Shown piece after piece: positions 58,801 to 64,000 of a stretch of 64,000 nucleotides of DNA (positions are counted from its first letter, which is position 1; each line of letters opens with the position of its first letter). The stretch is from Parus major (lineage: Eukaryota; Chordata; Aves; Passeriformes; Paridae). The position numbers and the translations under genes are program-made. The stretch is taken from the NCBI RefSeq assembly GCF_001522545.3, contig NC_031792.1, positions 900,050-964,049 on the forward strand, given 5' to 3'. The notes below the pieces were generated by a model. That model saw only the letters and a list, made by a program, of their open reading frames with translations, ran no database searches and was not told where the DNA came from.

Positions 58801-61800
58801 TACATAAATTATTTTTTTTTACCCAAATGACAGTTTTGACAAGATGCCAAGAAAACAATATCGGATCCCAGCGGTTTTACCAGTTGCTTTGATGAAAAGA
58901 TTATGTTGCCCTGGAAACCAGAGGCTCAGATAGTGAAATGAGTTTGAGAAGGAGCTTTTGATAAGCACTAGTCTGCAGACCTCCCATCAACCTCTCCCTC
59001 ACCAAGGAAGGATGGGGCCAGGTTGGATTTCTATTTCATTTTCAGTCAGCTGCTGGCATGTTTCCCCCTCTGGAGCAAGCACTGAGCAGGGCAGATGCCA
59101 GATGATGGGAACAGAGAGACGATGGGACCATTCCCTGGAGCACAGTGCCCATGGATGCCCTTGGACAATTCCGCAGTGCACCCCAAGAGGTCTTTGCTGC
59201 GGCTGCTGCCTGGCATCAGCTCTCCCTCCCGTTCCTGCTTGGCCAGCTCAGCATTCCCTGGCACACTGCGGTGATTCCCAGCCCCATTCCCATCACGTAC
59301 CGGCTGTCCCGAGCCGGGGCTGGAGCAGAAGATGGTGTACTTCCGAATGATGCCGTTGGGCTTGGCTGGAGGCAGCCAGGACACCACCACGCTGCTGGCA
59401 GAGGACGGCACAGCCTTGATCCCAGCTGGGGGACCTGGAACTGAGGAGGGAGAGCGTGGCAGAGCTGGTGCCAGGAGGTCTCCAAGGCCTCTGCCCAGCT
59501 GGGAGATGTGACAGCATCCTGGGGCTGGCATCCCAACCACACCCTGGGGAGCAGCTGCAGTGGTGGTGTCACACACAGGCAGGGACAGGTCTGCCTGCAG
59601 GACACCTCTCCACGGGTGGCTCTGGGCCCCACGTGAGCCAGAGGCAGGAGGGTTAATTGCAGCCCAAGCTCTGCTTTAGAAATCATGATTGGCTTTTAAT
59701 GGCCATCTCCTTAATCTGTCAGCCGTGCCCTGCCCAGCTGGGCCTCCCTCCCAGCATCTGGCGCTTCCTGGGACACGGCCGGGGATGCTGTGCTAGAGAG
59801 CTAATGGCATTAAAGTAGGGCAGGCGGGGTGTAAATATTTAAATATCCGCACTTAAGGAAAAAAAGGGAAAGGGGAATGCCCTGCCCATGGCTGTACACG
59901 GGGGGGTTTCCCCTGTGCCCCAGCAGCCTCTCCAGCCCTTTGGCAGGGGCAGGTGACACTTACTGTCCTCCTTGGTCTGGATGTAGAGCACGCTGCTGCG
60001 GACACCGTCACCCGCCTGGGTGTAGGCCAGCACCTGCACGCTGTAGTTGGTGAATTTCTCCATTCCCCGCAGCTCCACCCGCTCCCTCGTGGTCGTGATG
60101 TTCTGCATCTCGCCCCACTCTGCAGGAGACAGGGCCTGTCAGCCCCTCCCTGCGCCCCCACGTCCCCCGTGTCCCCTGCTCCCCACGTGTGCTCACCTCC
60201 GTCCATGTAGAGGGACCAGAAGATGACGCGGTAGCCCTTGAGCACCCCGTTGAGGGTGCTGCGCGGGGGCTCCGACCACGAGATCACGGCCACATCCGAC
60301 GTGATGGAGATGGCCCGCACGTTCTCGGGGGGCTGGCTGGGAACTGGGGAGGGACGAGGAGGACAATCAGCAGGAGGACAGAGATGCCAGGCTGAAGGAG
60401 CCGTGTCCCACACAGCCACACCCTGACTGCACCCACACAGAGCCCGCTGTGCTGCTGGAAGCCCTCAGCCAGTCCTGCCCAGCAGAGCTGTGCCTCCAAC
60501 ATGCAGTTCTCCTTCTCCTGGGCCAGCGAGGTGGCTGAGAACCCTGTGCTGGTGGTGACAGGGAGGATGCTTCCCAGCGAGGGGAGAGTGGGAGAGCTGG
60601 CTGGATGCGAGGTAATTAGATCCCATTGCCCCGCAAGAGGTAACTCTAATTTTTATGAGCATTTAAATGATAATACATCACCATAACGATCCTCTTTGAA
60701 AATGATTATTGTTTCATATTACTTAGGTGCAAAAATATAAGCACCATGTAATTAGGGACAGAGTATAATAAACTAATACAGATAGTCCGTTTGAACAAAA
60801 TGAAGGTAATATAATTATGGAAAAGACACTATTGCTAAAACAGGGGCCCTTGAATACCCCGGGAGGAGTGCTAATGCAGCCAGGAAACGATTGCGGTTTG
60901 ACAGGCTAACGAGAGCCTTAATTAAGTATGAAAAACTGCTGAACAAACGCACTGCAAAACTTTTTCCTCATTGTTTTTAAAACGACCGAGACCATCAGCG
61001 ACCGTGTCCCAGAGGGAATCCTGCCTGGCACTTCAGCAGTGCCAAAATCCACCCTGCACCCTTTAGCTGTGCCACAAACCCGGTGCCACAGGTGTCCTGG
61101 CACCCCTGTGCTCCCAGTTCCTTCCAGGGAGCTGCGAGGGCACACACAGCCACACCCCGTGTGTGGGACAAACAGAGATCAACTGAGGGTCCCCCGGGTG
61201 GGACCTGGCCCTGGGGCCTGTGCTGGTCACTGGGCCATCCTCACCGTCCTCCAGCGTGGTGGCGTTGATCTCGCTGGACGAGGGCCCCGTGCCCGCGCGG
61301 TTGAACGCCTGCACCACCACCCCGTACTGCGCGAACTTCTTGAGGTTGTCCAGCGTGTAGACCTCGCTGTCCCCCGTGGCCTTCATCTCCACGATGCTGT
61401 ACTGCCCGTTGCTGCCCGGGCTGTTCTCCCGGTAGCCAATCTGGTAGCCACGGATCACCCCGTTCTGCAGCTCCTTCTTGGGGGCCTGAGGGACAACCAG
61501 GGCAGGATGGAGAGGTGTCACAAGGATGGGAGGCTCACAGGGCTCTGTGCCCCAAACACCTCTCCCCAGTGGCTTTTCTCAAGGCTTTCAAGTTGTTTTC
61601 CCTCCCCACTTTTCACTGAGCAGAAAAATAGGGATAAAAAAGGTCCAGCGTGTCCTCAGAGCCACCAGAGAGGAAAGTGCTGCCTGACCACCAGCAGTCC
61701 CCAACTAGAGCAGGAGAAATCCAAAGTCTGGCAGCCTGAGAGGCCAGATTGAGATCAATCTTAACAATATTTCTCTGAAGCATTAAGAAATCAATAGGGT

Positions 61801-63957
61801 TGATTGCAAATTTATGTTACAATGCCAGGGCGATCCATCTTGCTGAAATACTCCTAAAACGAAGTGACTTATCTTTCAAGTGAATCTTACTTTTCATTAA
61901 TCTGTTTTTCAGTGCTTAAGGGGAGGGAGGGGGGAGAAGCTGGAACCCTAAATTTATTGACTTAGCAGTTCATTCCCAAGTTCTAACTTTATAATCAATT
62001 TTATTTTTCATTAGGCAGCTTTGGAAAAATAAATCCAATTCTAAGTTTTATTGATCTCCGCTCAACCACTTTGCAACCCAGCACCTTGGTTTTTACATAT
62101 TTATCCTCTCTGCCCCATGGTCCCCCACGGACACCCTATGAGATAATAAGCTTGTTGTAAAACATGATTGATAAGAGCCCCAGGCAATAAGGTGAGCTGC
62201 TTTCCCAGCCTCCAGGTTTTCCTTTTTCCTGGGGAATTCTTCCCAGGAAGAATTCTTGTATTGATTCTTGTAACACTGGTGACATGCTGGGTCTCAGGAC
62301 AAGCTGGGACAGCATTTGGCCAAGCCCTCGTGGCAAAAAACAAAGCCCCCACACCATCCCTGCCTCACTCACCTTCCAGGTGACCTGGATGCTCTGGGAC
62401 GTGATGGGCTGCAAGGTGACATCCATCGGAGGGCCATCGGGAGCTGCCGAGAGACAAACACAAAACAGCACGTTGAGAAGGCTCAGGAGCCCCTCAGCAG
62501 GAAAACCCCTGGCTTTAGGAGAGCTGCACCTCATCCAGCCTCCCCCCAGGCTGCAGCCCCCGTGTTCCCCCTGCCCACCATCCCCACCAGGAGCACAGCG
62601 TGGCACCTGCTTCCTCGGTGCTGATGGTGAGCTCCTTGCTGGGCTCGCTGCGCCCGATCTTGTTGAAGGAGTACATGCGGATGCTGTACACAGAGGCGGG
62701 GTGCAGGTCCACGATGTTCGCCTGGTTGATGGTCGGGGAGATGTTGCGTGTAGACTGCTTGAAATCCCAGGAATCTGGAAGAGCGGTGGAGCGAGGCAGA
62801 AGAGTCAGAGCCTGAATCCCCTCCAGGGCCAGCAGTGCTGAGGGGCTGTGCTCAGACAGGTGAGGTTCCCCAGGCACCTCCAGCTCTTGCACCCCTGGAG
62901 AGGTGCTGCTGCTTCCCCCCCTCGCTGCTGTGCGTTGGGGTTCAACTTTTTGCAAATATTGTCTCTTTTCATATTCCCTTTCAAATGCTCCCATCCAGCA
63001 GAAATTACCATATTTCATTAATGCTGCTCTCTCCTTTCTTCATCAAAGGAACCGGGATGCAGAATATTCCCTTGGAGGCTCCGGTGGGGCAGTCCCACAC
63101 CTGTCTGTGCAGGCCAGCCCCCAGCCCCACTGTGGCTTGGGGAGGGGACATCACTGTCACCTACCTGACTTGTTCTTGTACTCGATATCGAAGCCGGTGA
63201 TGATGCTGTTGCCGTCGAACCGCTGTGTCCATCGCAAATTCATACTCCGGGCTTTCACCTCACGGATCTCCAGCTCCGGGGGGTCAGGGGGCTCTTGGGA
63301 ACACGCAGGCAGGTTAGGGACACAGGCAGAGAAGGCCCCCAGGAGCAGGGGCTTTACACTGCAGGGCTCACGCAGGGGGGATGGAGTTACCTTGGACAGT
63401 GAGCTGGATCAAGCCTCTGTCCTCGCCGTAGGAGTTGATGGCGTGACAGGAGAAGAAGACGGAGTCCCCACGGTCGGCTGGTTTCAGCTGCCAGTGTTCC
63501 AGGGAGAGGAGCCAGTTCAGACTGAGCTACTGTCCCCTGCCATCACTGCCTGCTCCCACCACAGAGCCACTCACTGGAGCTGCCATCCCTCCCCTGGCAC
63601 CCCTAACACGCCACCCCTCTGGGCTCAGCTCTGCCACTCAGCGCAGCGCCAGGCTCTGTGACACCCATGGGGACCACCACACCCTCCCCACACCTTCCCT
63701 CCAACGCCCAGCGAGACCCCCGGCAGCCCAGGCAGCTGCAGGACCCCCAGCCCTCACCTTGAGGGTGGAGATGACCTCGTCCCCGTTGTCCTTGGTGGTG
63801 ATGGCGTAGCGCATGTTGCGGTCGGGGTCGATGACGGTGTCCCCCTTCTCCCAGCGGATGATGATGGGCCGCTCGCCCCGCGCCGTGCAGTTCAGCTCCT
63901 TGGTCTGGCCCTTGATGGCAATGGTGGTGTTGGGGTGGGAGGTGATCATGGCAGGGA
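49363..63957 (-). CDS. DSCAML1: DSCAML1, Down syndrome cell adhesion molecule-like 1 (C-terminal 1259 residues)
   Basis: Neuronal homophilic adhesion molecule for self-avoidance and synapse layering. Exons 5' to 3' (minus): 63758-63957, 63391-63487, 63165-63293, 62607-62774, 62373-62443, 61245-61485, 60197-60343, 59964-60119, 59301-59440, 58043-58196, 57758-57875, 57505-57668, 57226-57324, 55414-55602, 55043-55330, 54801-54956, 54655-54685, 54195-54313, 53919-54071, 53532-53726, 52825-53136, 49363-49817. Sum 3782 nt, with two bases completing an upstream codon. Domains: Ig9, FN3 1-4, Ig10, FN3 5-6, membrane helix, cytoplasmic tail ending YTLV. This is the fixed DSCAM-family order. The human protein is 2053 residues, so the first eight Ig domains are upstream of the window. 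Sequence matches DSCAML1 rather than DSCAM in the tail. Confidence 0.96.
49896..50345 (-). repeat. 14-bp minisatellite, about 30 copies
   Basis: Unit gatggagaacctgt and variants (gatggagaacttgt, gctatggagaacctgt, ctaaggagaacctgt). Unit length slips between 13 and 16. Not a CRISPR array: there are no unique spacers. Confidence 0.92.
51120..51640. repeat. AT-rich block with TA microsatellite
   Basis: About 500 bases that are nearly all A and T, starting with a perfect TA run (51128-51153) and continuing with tatata/aaaatt words around short ataaat motifs. It contrasts sharply with the GC-rich flanks. Confidence 0.9.
52000..52790. repeat. purine-rich degenerate repeat
   Basis: The plus strand is a long succession of ggaatac, taaagaatgg, gaaatacc and aaggaa words with few pyrimidines, suggesting an old decayed tandem repeat of roughly 15-20 bases. 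The DSCAML1 pre-mRNA would be pyrimidine-rich here, ending at a real exon donor. Confidence 0.82.
52825..54685 (-). CDS. DSCAML1: DSCAML1 cytoplasmic exons
   Basis: 54655-54685 (31-base exon, AKSLAEMLI), 54195-54313 ([20 protein letters not shown]), 53919-54071 ([20 protein letters not shown]), 53532-53726 ([20 protein letters not shown]) and 52825-53136 ([20 protein letters not shown] ... [20 protein letters not shown]). The donor of the last is gtaggt after one base of a Ser codon, which joins to DYCNLPLYV as in mammals. Confidence 0.94.
53240..53361 (+). mobile_element. CR1 LINE 3' end in a DSCAML1 intron
   Basis: aggccaggttggatgggaca, gtcccttccaacccaaacca and terminal atgattctat follow the avian CR1 3' end in forward orientation, antisense to DSCAML1. 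The terminal attctat word is the hallmark of CR1. Confidence 0.9.
54801..54956 (-). CDS. DSCAML1: DSCAML1 transmembrane exon
   Basis: [20 protein letters not shown] is followed by the helix [18 protein letters not shown] and the basic stop-transfer [13 protein letters not shown]. The basic patch fixes the C-terminus in the cytosol. Confidence 0.97.
55043..57324 (-). CDS. DSCAML1: DSCAML1 FN3-5 and FN3-6
   Basis: FN3-5: exons 57226-57324 ([32 protein letters not shown]) and 55414-55602 ([20 protein letters not shown] ... [20 protein letters not shown]). FN3-6: single exon 55043-55330 ([20 protein letters not shown] ... [20 protein letters not shown]). A 1.6-kb intron splits FN3-5. Confidence 0.95.
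57505..57875 (-). CDS. DSCAML1: DSCAML1 Ig10
   Basis: Exons 57758-57875 ([38 protein letters not shown]) and 57505-57668 ([20 protein letters not shown]). The paired Cys and the Asp-x-Gly-x-Tyr-x-Cys signature of an Ig fold are complete. Confidence 0.95.
58043..59440 (-). CDS. DSCAML1: DSCAML1 FN3-4
   Basis: Exons 59301-59440 ([40 protein letters not shown]) and 58043-58196 ([40 protein letters not shown]). Codon formed at the upstream junction is ATT (Ile), where human has Val. Confidence 0.94.
59964..60343 (-). CDS. DSCAML1: DSCAML1 FN3-3
   Basis: Exons 60197-60343 ([40 protein letters not shown]) and 59964-60119 ([20 protein letters not shown] ... [20 protein letters not shown]). The intron between is only 77 bases. 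Confidence 0.95.
61245..62443 (-). CDS. DSCAML1: DSCAML1 FN3-2
   Basis: Exons 62373-62443 ([23 protein letters not shown]) and 61245-61485 ([20 protein letters not shown] ... [20 protein letters not shown]). The intervening intron carries an AT-rich segment described separately. Confidence 0.95.
62607..63293 (-). CDS. DSCAML1: DSCAML1 FN3-1
   Basis: Exons 63165-63293 and 62607-62774: [20 protein letters not shown] with Trp in RWTQRFDGN, then [20 protein letters not shown] (Tyr corner). Ends STEEA. The donor of the second exon is gtgcca, a poor match. Confidence 0.95.
63391..63957 (-). CDS. DSCAML1: DSCAML1 Ig9
   Basis: Two exons, 63758-63957 and 63391-63487. [20 protein letters not shown] is followed by [20 protein letters not shown] (B-strand Cys and C-strand Trp) and [20 protein letters not shown] (F-strand Cys). 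I-set Ig fold. The intron cuts at a codon border inside the domain. Confidence 0.95.
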
Positions 63958-64000
63958 CTGTGGGGACACAAAGCATCACCCGTGTGCCCAGGGGACGGGC

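Overview
The window is a piece of a vertebrate, almost certainly avian, chromosome. Genes are intron-split with canonical GT/AG borders, introns are short, GC content is high, and three fragments resemble CR1 LINEs, the dominant retroposon family of birds. Spliced by eye, the reading frames give, in order, RNF214 (+, C-terminal part), BACE1 (-), CEP164 (+), a small IQ-motif gene (+) and DSCAML1 (-, C-terminal part). This matches the vertebrate RNF214-BACE1-CEP164-DSCAML1 neighbourhood (human 11q23.3); the species cannot be named from this sequence.

Layout. 1-5.7 kb: last eleven coding exons of RNF214, ending in a RING finger. 5.9-14.05 kb: BACE1 on the minus strand, tail-to-tail with RNF214; all nine coding exons are found, but the signal peptide and start codon lie in a 232-base run of N (13821-14052). 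14.05-14.38 kb: GC-rich divergent promoter between BACE1 and CEP164, with two CCAAT boxes and a palindromic RFX X-box. 14.4-41.2 kb: complete CEP164, 31 coding exons and 1447 codons, coding for the distal-appendage protein of the mother centriole. 43.7-47.1 kb: an unnamed four-exon gene for a 111-residue protein with a hydrophobic N-terminus and a PCP4-like IQ motif. 48.95-64 kb: DSCAML1 on the minus strand, from its ninth Ig domain through six FN3 domains, Ig10, the membrane helix and the cytoplasmic tail to the PDZ-type C-terminus.

All exon chains were checked for phase: RNF214 1368 nt, CEP164 4344 nt, the IQ gene 336 nt and the visible BACE1 part 1419 nt are multiples of three without internal stops; DSCAML1 gives 3782 nt, of which two complete a codon begun upstream.

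The genes are not an operon and need not work together. The most interesting points are the IQ gene, which sits tail-to-tail with DSCAML1 exactly as PCP4 sits with DSCAM on human chromosome 21; the perfect X-box in front of the ciliary gene CEP164; two tandem repeats that have multiplied splice-site sequence at exon borders; a G-quadruplex candidate in the BACE1 3' UTR; and the three-part low-complexity last intron of DSCAML1.
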